DNA of 64,000 nt from Bradyrhizobium zhanjiangense (GTDB lineage: Bacteria; Pseudomonadota; Alphaproteobacteria; Rhizobiales; Xanthobacteraceae). Below the pieces are notes generated by a model. It had not been told where the DNA came from. It saw only the letters and a list, made by a program, of their open reading frames with translations, and made no database searches. The translations under genes and the position numbers were made by a program. The stretch is taken from the NCBI RefSeq assembly GCF_004114935.1, contig NZ_CP022221.1:8081001-8145000 (forward strand). The letters are read 5' to 3'. This document shows, piece by piece, positions 9,849-18,237 of the stretch. Within the stretch, counting starts at the first letter, position 1, and each line of letters opens with the position of its first letter.

Positions 9849-10024
9849 GGCGTCCCACTGATTCGTCGAGATTTTTTGTACATCAGGCGGCTAGCGCCAA
9901 ATAATTTATAAATTTCGCCTTTACGGATAGATTTATATAGATTAGTCGTTCGCCAACAACAACCGGCTTGGTGGGCGATCCGCGGCTATTCGGGTGCGGC
10001 CCTCTGCCTTGACGAGGAAGCCCG
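9849..10024. promoter_or_regulatory. Divergent AT-rich promoter/operator region of the aromatic cluster
   Basis: This 176-base spacer is much richer in A and T than its surroundings. It holds a perfect 12-base palindrome AATTTATAAATT at 9903-9914 and a second AT-rich symmetric stretch around GATTTATATAGATTAG (9930-9945). It separates the GntR gene from the dioxygenase operon, so it should contain both promoters and the GntR operator; which sequence is bound is inference. Confidence 0.5.
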
Positions 10025-10927
10025 ATGTCCGATTTTCCGGTGGTCGCGTTGCGCAGCGTCGAGATTGCGACGCCGCGCCTTGGCGTCTCCGCCGACTTCT
10101 ATACGAAGGTCTGGGGCCTCGATGTCGCGGCCGAAGCCGAGGGCACGGTCTATCTCGCCGCGACGGGCGCGGATTTCCACGTTCTCGAGCTCTCGCAGGG
10201 CGAGCGGACTGCGCTCTGCAAAGTCACTTTTCGCGTCCGCTCGCGCGACGATCTCGACCGCCTGTTCGCGCGCGCACGCGAGGCGGATTGCGAGATCATC
10301 ACGCCGCCCGGGCCATCGCACGCGCCATCGGGCGGCACGCACTTCGCGATCCGAGAGCCGCAGGGCTGCTGCATGGAGTTCGTCCACGGCGATCGCACCA
10401 AGACGGCGCGCATCGTGGCTGACCGCCCCGAGCGGCTCGCCCACGTCAACATCAACAGCGCCGACATCGAAAAGCTCTCGACGTTCTACCAGCAGGTGCT
10501 CGGCTTTCGCCTGACCGACCGCTCGAAGCTGATGGCATTCCTGTGCTGCAACAGCGATCACCACGCCGTCGTGCTCGCGGAAGCACCAAGCAACGGTCTC
10601 AACCACGTCGCCTTCTTGATGCCGGATCTGGAGTCGGTGATGCGCGGCTCCGGCCGCATGATTGATCACGGCTTTCCGATCGGCTGGGGAGTCGGCCGGC
10701 ACGGGCCCGGCGACAACGTGTTCGCCTATTTCATCGATCCGGACGGGGTCGTCATCGAATACACCGCCGAAGTCCTCCAGGTCAACGACAGCTATCGCGC
10801 GAAGGGGCCCGCGGAATGGGTCTGGCCGCCGGGACGCACCGACCAATGGGGCATTGCGCCGCCCAAGAGCGAGGCCTGCAAGACCGCGCAACTCTCCGTG
10901 CTCTTCGATAGGGATCGCCGCGCATGA
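10025..10927 (+). CDS. Extradiol ring-cleavage dioxygenase, type I (VOC family)
   Basis: 300-residue two-module vicinal-oxygen-chelate protein, close to the length of 2,3-dihydroxybiphenyl or catechol 2,3-dioxygenases. The second module carries the expected Fe(II) ligands: His140 (LAHVNINSAD), His194 (GLNHVAFLM) and Glu245 (GVVIEYTAEV). The first module lacks them, as in known type I enzymes. It would open a catechol-like ring next to the hydroxyls. The ATG of the next gene overlaps its stop codon by four bases, so it is translationally coupled to a flavin hydroxylase. The exact aromatic substrate is unknown. Confidence 0.88.
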   Translation: MSDFPVVALRSVEIATPRLGVSADFYTKVWGLDVAAEAEGTVYLAATGADFHVLELSQGERTALCKVTFRVRSRDDLDRLFARAREADCEIITPPGPSHAPSGGTHFAIREPQGCCMEFVHGDRTKTARIVADRPERLAHVNINSADIEKLSTFYQQVLGFRLTDRSKLMAFLCCNSDHHAVVLAEAPSNGLNHVAFLMPDLESVMRGSGRMIDHGFPIGWGVGRHGPGDNVFAYFIDPDGVVIEYTAEVLQVNDSYRAKGPAEWVWPPGRTDQWGIAPPKSEACKTAQLSVLFDRDRRA

Positions 10928-12531
10928 TGATGTCCGCCGCCACCGCGGATTACGATGTGCTCGTCGTCGGCTTCGGACCGACCGGCGCCGTCGCGGCCGG
11001 ACTGCTCGGCCGTCTCGGCCATCGCACGCTCGTCGTCGATCGCCTCACCGACATCTACGACAAGCCACGTGCGATCGCGCTCGACCACGAGATCTTTCGT
11101 CACTTCGACAATATGGGATTGGCCGATGCGATCGCGCCCCATGTCGAGCCCTTCACCGCCTCCGAGCATTTTGGCGTCGACGGTCAATTGATCCGGCGCG
11201 TCCACATGGTCGAAAAGCCCTACCCGCTCGGCTACACGCCCAGCATGGTGTTCAGCCAGCCGCCGGTCGAGGCCGAGCTGCGCCGCCACGCCTTGAGCTT
11301 TTCCTGTGTCCGCGCCGAGCTCGGCGTCGAGCTGGTCGATCTCGTGCAGCGGACAGACCGCGTCGGGGCGACGTTGAAGGATGCGGCAGGACAATCGCGG
11401 ACGGTGACGGCGCGTTACGTCCTCGGCTGCGATGGTGCCTCGAGCACGGTGCGACAGATCGCCGGCATCGTGCTCGAAGACCTGATCTTCGATGAGCCCT
11501 GGCTCGTGGTCGACGTCCGGGTCAATCAGGCCGCGCTCGCAAAGCTGCCGCAGAACTCCGCGCAGTTCTGCAATCCGGCGCGCCCCGTCAGCTTCCTGAT
11601 CGGCCCTAACAACCATCGTCGCTGGGAGATCATGCTGCTGCCGGGCGAAGACCCCAGGCAGACGGCGCGGCCGGAAAATGTATGGAAGCTGCTCGCACCG
11701 TGGCTCGCGCCAGAGGATGGCGAATTGTGGCGCGCGGCATCCTATCGTTTCCACGCCCTGGTGGCCGCTGATTGGCGCAACGATCGCATCATCATCGCCG
11801 GCGATGCCGCGCATCAACAGCCACCCTTCATCGGCCAGGGCATGTGCCAGGGCCTGCGCGATGCGACCAATCTCGTCTGGAAGCTCGATTCCGTGCTGAG
11901 GGGCGCCTCGCCCGACATCCTGCTCGACAGCTACACGGCCGAGCGCAAGCAGCACGTGATCGAGCTGACCGGAAAGATCAAGGCGATCGGCCAGTCGATC
12001 TGCGAGCGTGATCCGGCCGCCGCGCGACGCCGCGATGCGCAGATCCTGATTGCAGGCGGCGGCAAGCCGCTCGAAATCACGCGGCAGGAGATCATCCCGC
12101 CGCTCCGTACGGGCTTCCTGGCCGATCAGGATGGAGCCGCGCGCGGCAGCCTGTTTCCGCAGCCTCAGGTCCTGCACGATGGCGCGCCTTGCCTGCTCGA
12201 CAAGATCACCGGGCCCCGCTTGCGCGTGCTCATCGACGGCCGCCGCAGCGAGGCCCCCTCCCTCATGGCGCTCTGCGCCGCGCATCCGCAGTTGATCGCG
12301 ACGGCAATCGCGCCTGCCGGCGCCGGTGCATCCGGCGTGCTGGAAGAGACCGACGGCGTGCTGGCCGGCTGGTTCGACCGCCACGGCGTCGTGGCCGCGA
12401 TCGTACGGCCCGATCATTACGTGTTCGGGGCGGCGCGCAACGCGGCCGAGCTCGGCAGTCTCTTGCGCGAGATCAGCTCACGCCTGCACGGCCATCCCGA
12501 TCCGGATTTCAAAATGGAGAAGACAGCATGA
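10924..12531 (+). CDS. FAD-dependent aromatic hydroxylase (MhpA/PheA type)
   Basis: 535-residue group A flavoprotein monooxygenase. It has the N-terminal dinucleotide fold GFGPTG (residues 16-21), the DG motif in YVLGCDGASSTVRQIAG, and the GD motif in IAGDAAHQQPPFIGQGM that contacts the flavin ribityl chain. The C-terminal thioredoxin-like extension gives it the length of 3-(3-hydroxyphenyl)propionate hydroxylases. It should add a hydroxyl ortho to an existing one, making the catechol for the dioxygenase gene upstream. ATGA overlaps couple it to both neighbours. MhpA is the nearest recognisable relative, but the ring side chain is not determined. Confidence 0.88.
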   Translation: MMMSAATADYDVLVVGFGPTGAVAAGLLGRLGHRTLVVDRLTDIYDKPRAIALDHEIFRHFDNMGLADAIAPHVEPFTASEHFGVDGQLIRRVHMVEKPYPLGYTPSMVFSQPPVEAELRRHALSFSCVRAELGVELVDLVQRTDRVGATLKDAAGQSRTVTARYVLGCDGASSTVRQIAGIVLEDLIFDEPWLVVDVRVNQAALAKLPQNSAQFCNPARPVSFLIGPNNHRRWEIMLLPGEDPRQTARPENVWKLLAPWLAPEDGELWRAASYRFHALVAADWRNDRIIIAGDAAHQQPPFIGQGMCQGLRDATNLVWKLDSVLRGASPDILLDSYTAERKQHVIELTGKIKAIGQSICERDPAAARRRDAQILIAGGGKPLEITRQEIIPPLRTGFLADQDGAARGSLFPQPQVLHDGAPCLLDKITGPRLRVLIDGRRSEAPSLMALCAAHPQLIATAIAPAGAGASGVLEETDGVLAGWFDRHGVVAAIVRPDHYVFGAARNAAELGSLLREISSRLHGHPDPDFKMEKTA

Positions 12532-13376
12532 AACTCGCGACCGCTGCGATCGACGGACGGACGACCTGGGGCCTTGTCGAGGGCAGCAATTTCCTCGATG
12601 TCGGCGCCGTGCTCGCCACCCGCTATGCCGATCTCAGGGCTGCCATCGCAGGTACCCTCGCAGGCGTCGCGGACGCGAAGCCCAAGGCGGCCGCCACGCC
12701 GCTTGCGGGGCTCAGCTGGCTGCCGGTCGTTCCGAACCCGGACAAGATCCTGTGCGTCGGCCTGAACTACGAGACGCACCGGAAGGAAACCGGCCGCCCC
12801 GAGGTCGAGCACCCCACCATCTTCTCGCGCTATTCCAACAGTCAGACCGGGCATCTGAAGCCCATCATCCGGCCGCGCGTCTCGACCCATCTCGACTTCG
12901 AGGGCGAGCTCGCGGTCATCATCGGCAAGGGCGGACGATACATCTCCCGCAGCGAAGCGATGGGTCACGTTGCCGGCTACTCCTGCTACAACGACGGCAG
13001 CATCCGCGATTTCCAGCGCCACACCCACCAGTTCACGCCGGGCAAGAATTTTCCCGATACCGGCGCGTTCGGCCCGTGGATGATGACGCCGGACGAGCTC
13101 GGCGAGCTTGGCGAGCTCAAGCTCATCACACGTCTCAACGGGCAGGTCGTGCAGGAAGCGCAGATCAAGCACATGATCTTCGATATCCCGTGCCAGATCG
13201 AATATTGCTCGACCTTCACCCGGCTCGAGCCCGGCGACGTCATCGTCAGCGGCACGCCCGGCGGTGTCGGCGCCAAGCGCACCCCGCCGCTCTGGATGAA
13301 GCCCGGCGACGTCGTCGAGGTCGAGGTCGAGAAGCTCGCAATCCTGCGCAATCCCGTCGTCGACGAGGCGCGGTGA
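12528..13376 (+). CDS. Fumarylacetoacetate hydrolase family protein
   Basis: 282-residue FAH-fold enzyme. The start at ATG 12528 overlaps the preceding stop by four bases. The metal site is visible as Glu125 and Glu127 (DFEGELAVIIGK) and Asp156 (YSCYNDGSIRDFQ), and the GTPGGVGAKRTPPLWMKPGD segment near the C-terminus is characteristic. The family hydrolyses C-C bonds in beta-diketo acids or hydrates, isomerises or decarboxylates dienoates. Here it probably acts on the ring-opened product of the dioxygenase, a place often filled by an alpha/beta hydrolase in meta-cleavage pathways. Confidence 0.92.
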   Translation: MKLATAAIDGRTTWGLVEGSNFLDVGAVLATRYADLRAAIAGTLAGVADAKPKAAATPLAGLSWLPVVPNPDKILCVGLNYETHRKETGRPEVEHPTIFSRYSNSQTGHLKPIIRPRVSTHLDFEGELAVIIGKGGRYISRSEAMGHVAGYSCYNDGSIRDFQRHTHQFTPGKNFPDTGAFGPWMMTPDELGELGELKLITRLNGQVVQEAQIKHMIFDIPCQIEYCSTFTRLEPGDVIVSGTPGGVGAKRTPPLWMKPGDVVEVEVEKLAILRNPVVDEAR

Positions 13377-13388
13377 GCGATCCATTCC

Positions 13389-13424
13389 CTGGCGGCGGCG
13401 AGGCCTGCCTCGTTCCGCCGCCAG
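13389..13424. terminator. Strong stem-loop between the FAH-family gene and the transporter gene
   Basis: A near-perfect hairpin: CTGGCGGCGG and CGAGG (13389-13403), a four-base loop, then CCTCG, a two-base bulge and CCGCCGCCAG (13408-13424). This gives 15 paired bases in the 100-base gap. No T-run follows, so it may attenuate or protect the upstream message rather than fully terminate it. Confidence 0.45.
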
Positions 13425-13476
13425 CCCGGCGCGCCCGATGTGAGACGACATAAGCAAAAGCAGAGAGGGGAAACGT

Positions 13477-14802
13477 ATGAGCAACACTGCCGAGGTCATA
13501 ACCGGGGCGACCAGTCGCGCCGAGGCGGCGCCAATCACGCCGGCGTTCCGTAAGCTCGTGATCGCATCCTCGCTCGGATCGGTAATCGAACACTACGATT
13601 TCTTCATCTACGCTTTCACCGCTCCCATCGTGTTCGACCGCTTCTTCTTTCCAAAGATGGATTCGACGGCGAGCATGCTGGCGGTCTATGCGACGTTTGC
13701 AGTCGGCTTCATCGCCCGCCCGCTCGGCGGCATGGTGTTCGGCCATTACGGCGACCAGCTCGGCCGCAAGGCGATGCTGACGATCACCTTCGTGCTGATG
13801 GGTCTCGCGAGCTTCCTGATCGGCTGCCTGCCGAGCTACGATTCGATCGGGCTCCTGGCGCCGATCGCGCTGGTCGCCTTGCGCTTCGTGCAGGGGTTTG
13901 CCTTCGGCGGCGAATACATGAACGCGGTGTCGCTGACGCTGGAGAATGCGCCGTCGGCAAGACGCGGTTTCTTCGCTTCCTTTGTCAACGCGTCCGGTCC
14001 GATCGGCGTGATCCTGGCCTCCGGCTTCATCGCCTTGCTCGGCTTCGTCTCGACCCCGCAGGATTTTGCGCAATGGGTCTGGCGCGTGCCCTTCGTGCTC
14101 AGCCTCGTCCTCGTGGTGCTCGGCACCTACATCCGCCTCCAGGTCGACGAGTCGACCCTTTTCAGGGCGGTCCAGGCCTCAGCCGCGCGGCCGAAGGCAC
14201 CGCTGCTCGACGTGGCGCGGTCGTGGAAGAAATCGGTGCTGTTCGGCTGCCTCGCCAATATGGCGCACAGCACGTTCCAGTACATGAGCACGGTCTTCGT
14301 GCTCGGCTACGCCGTCAAGACGCTCGGCATGGCGCAATCCAGCGTCACTTTCGGGACCATGGTCGCCAACGTCCTGGAAATGTGCATGGTGCCGCTGATC
14401 GCGGCCTATTCGGACCGCTTCGGCCGCCGTCCGTTCATCGCGATCGGCATCCTGCTGGCGGCGGCGTGGTACCCGATCTACTTCCAGCTCGTCGCGACCA
14501 AGGACCCGACACTGCTCGTCATGGGCCTGGTCGTCTCGATCGGAATCATTCACGCCATGATGTTTGCGCCGGAAGCAGCCTTCACGGCGGAGCAGTTTCC
14601 GACAGAGGTTCGCGTCAGCGGCTCCTCGCTCGGCAAGCAGCTCGGCATCATCCTGGGCGGCGGCATCGCGCCCCTGGTCGGCACCGCCCTGATGGGATCG
14701 AGCGGCAGCTTCACCCCTGTGATCCTCTACTTCGAGGCGATCGCGGCCTGCGCCTTCATCGGCATCCTGCTCGCCCCGGAAAGTTCGAAGCGCGCGCTAT
14801 AG
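13477..14802 (+). CDS. MFS transporter, metabolite:H+ symporter type
   Basis: 441-residue inner-membrane protein with about 12 hydrophobic segments. The MFS loop signature GHYGDQLGRK is near residues 89-98, and the N-terminal SLGSVIEHYDFFIYAF segment is typical of the metabolite:H+ symporter group (ShiA, ProP, KgtP relatives). AGAGAGGGG lies before the ATG. It follows the ring-cleavage genes, separated by a hairpin, and probably imports the aromatic or organic acid substrate that the operon degrades. Confidence 0.9.
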   Translation: MSNTAEVITGATSRAEAAPITPAFRKLVIASSLGSVIEHYDFFIYAFTAPIVFDRFFFPKMDSTASMLAVYATFAVGFIARPLGGMVFGHYGDQLGRKAMLTITFVLMGLASFLIGCLPSYDSIGLLAPIALVALRFVQGFAFGGEYMNAVSLTLENAPSARRGFFASFVNASGPIGVILASGFIALLGFVSTPQDFAQWVWRVPFVLSLVLVVLGTYIRLQVDESTLFRAVQASAARPKAPLLDVARSWKKSVLFGCLANMAHSTFQYMSTVFVLGYAVKTLGMAQSSVTFGTMVANVLEMCMVPLIAAYSDRFGRRPFIAIGILLAAAWYPIYFQLVATKDPTLLVMGLVVSIGIIHAMMFAPEAAFTAEQFPTEVRVSGSSLGKQLGIILGGGIAPLVGTALMGSSGSFTPVILYFEAIAACAFIGILLAPESSKRAL

Positions 14803-14905
14803 GTGGAGAGGGCAGCCGTCGGCTCGGGAGAGATTGCATCTCGCCAGCCTCCGCGTCTGATGCTTACGTTCCGTGGCGACGATTCGACAGCTGCCGGGGA
14901 ACCGC

Positions 14906-15976
14906 ATGGGACCGAGATATCTTGTTGCCGCTGCCTTGACGGCGCTCGCCCTCTTGACGGCACCCACCGTCGGACAGCAGGGCACGCTCACGGCAAAACA
15001 ATCCGAGGCGCTCGCCGCCTACGAGCGGGCGCTCGCCGACTTCAAGTCGGTCCTGGCCGAGCGGCGGCGCCAGATCGAGGCGAAGCAGCCGCTGCCGAAC
15101 CTGCCGGGACAGGCGCTGTATCTGGCGCGCGTCGCCGTCATCAGCACCTACAAGGATCTCACTGACGCCATTCCCGCTAGAATCGGAAAGCCCAATAAGT
15201 TCGAGATTCCTCCAGCCTATTTCGACGCCGACATCGAACCTTTGATCGACGAATATTCGAAACTGTTCGACATCATGGAGGCGCCGCCCGCCAATGCGCA
15301 GAACTCGCCGACGCCGTTCAAGGACGTCGTCGATCTCGCCACGGCGATCGCGCGTGCCAAGGGACTTGCACCTGGCCACGCGGACGCTGCGGGGCGCATC
15401 AGCCTCGGGCTGTTCTTTGCAGAAACCAACGGCAAGCAGAATGTTCGCAACGGACGCTCGAACACCTATATGGGCAGCTTCCAGACCGGCCCGTCCGAGG
15501 ACCGCAACGGCCGCAGGAAATGGGAAGCCATCAAGAGCGAGATCGCAGCGATCGATCCAGGGCTGAGCACGCGCGACGACAAGGAGGAAGCGCGGGCCCG
15601 CGGCACCGACCACCGCTTCAACCACTGGACCAACGTGCGCGACGGCCTGATGAACGCGCATGCCGATCTGTTCCGGGAGATCCCGGGAATCGTGAAGACG
15701 CTGCCCGACCCGATCGACCAGATGAAGCTATTCGAGCTGATCCAGATCGTGCCCACCCCGACCAGATCCGCGCTCAAGTCGGGCGATCTCCTGAACTACA
15801 GGGTGTCGAGCCCCACGATCATGAAGCACTTGCGCAATAACAGCATCTTTGCTTTCGGGCAGGCTGACCGGGCGCGAGCTTCGGCAAGCTTCCGCGAGAT
15901 CCTTGCCGCGATGTGGCTGTTCAACCGAAAATTCGAGCGCGCGATGGCGAAGTACGCGGAGATCAAGGGGCGCTGA
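14906..15976 (+). CDS. Secreted protein of unknown function
   Basis: I do not recognise this gene. The ATG at 14906 gives 356 residues and a clean signal peptide (MGPRYLVAAALTALALLTAP, cut near residue 24); an earlier in-frame ATG at 14873 would put 11 residues before it. A helical, charged segment follows (about 30-70). Around residues 190-220 is FFAETNGKQNVRNGRSNT followed by YMGSFQTG, which loosely resembles the Glu...G-x-x-Q core of lysozyme-like transglycosylases. That similarity is weak and is inference. The gene stands alone, and its stop is 29 bases from the convergent binding-protein gene. Confidence 0.75.
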   Translation: MGPRYLVAAALTALALLTAPTVGQQGTLTAKQSEALAAYERALADFKSVLAERRRQIEAKQPLPNLPGQALYLARVAVISTYKDLTDAIPARIGKPNKFEIPPAYFDADIEPLIDEYSKLFDIMEAPPANAQNSPTPFKDVVDLATAIARAKGLAPGHADAAGRISLGLFFAETNGKQNVRNGRSNTYMGSFQTGPSEDRNGRRKWEAIKSEIAAIDPGLSTRDDKEEARARGTDHRFNHWTNVRDGLMNAHADLFREIPGIVKTLPDPIDQMKLFELIQIVPTPTRSALKSGDLLNYRVSSPTIMKHLRNNSIFAFGQADRARASASFREILAAMWLFNRKFERAMAKYAEIKGR

Positions 15977-16005
15977 CAGATCGGCGCGCCGCAACGTGGG
16001 TCATG

Positions 16006-16797
16006 CTACTCCGTCCGGATCGGCGAATCCTTCAGCCCGTTGTTGTCGTAGGCCTTGCGCAGCGTGCCGTTCGTCGTGGCCTCCGTCATGAATTTGGTGA
16101 CCAACGCCAATGCCTGGCTGTGGCCGGGCGGGACGGCGACAGCGGTCACGGTCTTCTTGAAGGTCTCGTTGAGCACCTTTGTCCCCGGAATCTTCTGCGC
16201 CATCTTGCTGAGCTGGTCGCGCGACAGCGCGAAGGCATCGATCTCGCCGCTCTTCAGCAGGCCGAAGATCTCGTCATAGGTCTGATAGCCCGTGACCTTC
16301 GCGTTCTTCAGATGCGCGATGGCGCCGCGCATGGTGGTGGTGGCGTTGACGGCCGCGACCTTGACGCCCGCCTGGTCGAGCGTGGCGAAATTGGTGATGT
16401 TCGAACCGGGTTTGACGATATAGGTGGCGTCGGCGACCTCGTAGATCGGGCCGAACATCATCTTGGTCTCGCGCTCGGGATCCTTGGGAAGCCAGGTGAC
16501 GTCCCATGTGCCTTTCGACCCGGCATCGGTGATCTGGCCGGAATTCTGGTGCACCACATATTCGACGGGCACGCCGAGTTGCGCCGCCAACTCCTTGCCG
16601 AGATCGACGGGAACGCCGGCATAGCCGGCCTCGGTCTTGGTCGACCAGAACGCACCGCCCGCCGGGCTGATCGCGATCGCAACCCGCAGCTTGCCGGTCG
16701 GTGCGATCTCGTCCTTCAGGCCATCAGCTAGCGCGAGCATGACGACCGCCGCTGCGAGAACGAGGCTGGCAAGGGCCGACTGGAGCGACGTGGGCAT
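16006..16797 (-). CDS. Periplasmic solute-binding protein, amino-acid type (SBP_bac_3), orphan
   Basis: 263-residue family 3 binding protein. It starts with an apparent signal peptide (SALASLVLAAAVVMLALA) and goes straight into the fold with GKLRVAIAISPAGG, PVDLGKELAAQLGVPVEYV and GTWDVTWLPKDPER, followed by the second lobe (GVKVAAVNATTT...FALSRDQLSKM). No permease or ATPase gene is nearby, so it either serves a transporter encoded elsewhere or acts as a sensor or scavenger. The ligand is probably a polar amino acid or small organic acid. Confidence 0.85.
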   Translation of the reverse strand: MPTSLQSALASLVLAAAVVMLALADGLKDEIAPTGKLRVAIAISPAGGAFWSTKTEAGYAGVPVDLGKELAAQLGVPVEYVVHQNSGQITDAGSKGTWDVTWLPKDPERETKMMFGPIYEVADATYIVKPGSNITNFATLDQAGVKVAAVNATTTMRGAIAHLKNAKVTGYQTYDEIFGLLKSGEIDAFALSRDQLSKMAQKIPGTKVLNETFKKTVTAVAVPPGHSQALALVTKFMTEATTNGTLRKAYDNNGLKDSPIRTE

Positions 16798-17032
16798 GTC
16801 ATGGTCTCCTCACCTTTTCTTCTTCTGAATGCATCACGTCGGTCACATGGCCTTTGACACAATTCTGGTCGATCGTGCGCTCAGTGAAAAGCCATTTGTC
16901 ATGACAAACCTGTCAAAGGCCACGCCGCCGTTTGCAGTGCAAGGCCGCTGACTGCCATGGCTATGGTGTTCCACGGACGGGCATTTGTTGGTAGCCTGCC
17001 GCACCGACAGACAGCAACCCGGGGGCCACCGA

Positions 17033-18226
17033 ATGACGCGCGCGAATCCCGCATTTCCGGCACGATGTAAGGAAGCGTGGAGACATGTCGGGCGGGCCTT
17101 GGCAACGGCAACCGCCGTGATCGCGCTCGCCGGCTGCGAGGACAAGAACACCTTCGTGGCACCGCCGCCGCCCAAGGTGGACGTGGCAAAGCCGGTGCAG
17201 CGCGCCGTGACGCGCTATGTCGAGGCCACCGGCAACACCGCGCCGATCAAGAGCGTCGATCTCGTCGCGCGCGTGCAAGGTTTTCTGCAATCGATCGACT
17301 ATCAGGACGGCAGCTTCGTCAAGCAGGGCACCCAGCTCTTCACCATCGAGCCGGAGACCTACAAGCTCAAGGTCGAGCAGGCGAAGGCCGCGGAGGTCGG
17401 CGCGCAGGCCACCGTCAAGCAGGCCGAAGCCGATTACAAGCGCCAGGTCGAGCTCGTGCAGCGCCAGGCGGTCTCGCAATCCACCCTCGACACGTCGACA
17501 TCCACCCGCGACAACGCGCAGGCCAGTCTGCAGCAGGCCCAGGTCAACACCAGGCTCGCCGAGGTCAATTACAGCTATACCAAGGTGACGGCGCCGTTCG
17601 ACGGCATCGTCAGCGCGCACTTGGTCTCGATCGGCGAGCTCGTCGGCGTCTCCTCTCCGACCCAGCTCGCGCAGATCGTCGCGCTGGACCCGATCTGGGT
17701 GAACTTCACGGTCAACGAGCAGGATGTGCTGCGCATCCGCGCCGAAGCGGCCCGCCGCGGGCTGACCGTCGCCGACCTCAAACAGTTGCCGATCCAAGTG
17801 GGCCTCCAGACCGAGACCGGCTATCCGCATGAAGGCCACCTCGACTACGTCTCGCCGACCCTCAATACATCGACGGGCACGCTCGCGGTGCGCGGCGTCG
17901 TGCCCAACGACAAGCGGGTGTTGCTGCCCGGCTACTTCGTCCGCGTCCGCGTGCCCTTCGACCAGGAGAAGGGCGCCCTGCTCGTCCCCGACACCGCGCT
18001 CGGCAGCGACCAGGGCGGCCGCTATCTGCTGGTGGTCAACAGCGACAACGTCGTCGAGCAGCGCAAGGTGCAGATCGGCCCCGTCGACAACGGCTTGCGC
18101 GTGATCGAGAGCGGTCTGAAGCCGGACGACCGCGTGGTGATTGCGGGATTGCTGCGGGTGATCCCGGGCCAGAAGATCGACCCGCAAGTGACGAAGATCG
18201 AGCAGCCGCAGGCCTCTGCCAAGTAG
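17033..18226 (+). CDS. RND efflux pump periplasmic adaptor lipoprotein
   Basis: 397-residue membrane-fusion protein of the AcrA/MexA family. I chose ATG 17033 because it gives a positively charged N-terminus and a signal ending in a lipobox, LAGC with Cys35. Family landmarks follow in order: first half of the lipoyl domain (VDLVARVQGFLQSIDYQDGS), a helical hairpin around residues 110-165, the second lipoyl half (YTKVTAPFDGIVS), and the beta-barrel. It bridges the inner-membrane pump encoded 11 bases downstream to an outer-membrane channel that is not encoded here. Confidence 0.93.
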   Translation: MTRANPAFPARCKEAWRHVGRALATATAVIALAGCEDKNTFVAPPPPKVDVAKPVQRAVTRYVEATGNTAPIKSVDLVARVQGFLQSIDYQDGSFVKQGTQLFTIEPETYKLKVEQAKAAEVGAQATVKQAEADYKRQVELVQRQAVSQSTLDTSTSTRDNAQASLQQAQVNTRLAEVNYSYTKVTAPFDGIVSAHLVSIGELVGVSSPTQLAQIVALDPIWVNFTVNEQDVLRIRAEAARRGLTVADLKQLPIQVGLQTETGYPHEGHLDYVSPTLNTSTGTLAVRGVVPNDKRVLLPGYFVRVRVPFDQEKGALLVPDTALGSDQGGRYLLVVNSDNVVEQRKVQIGPVDNGLRVIESGLKPDDRVVIAGLLRVIPGQKIDPQVTKIEQPQASAK

Positions 18227-18237
18227 GAGCGCCGGCC

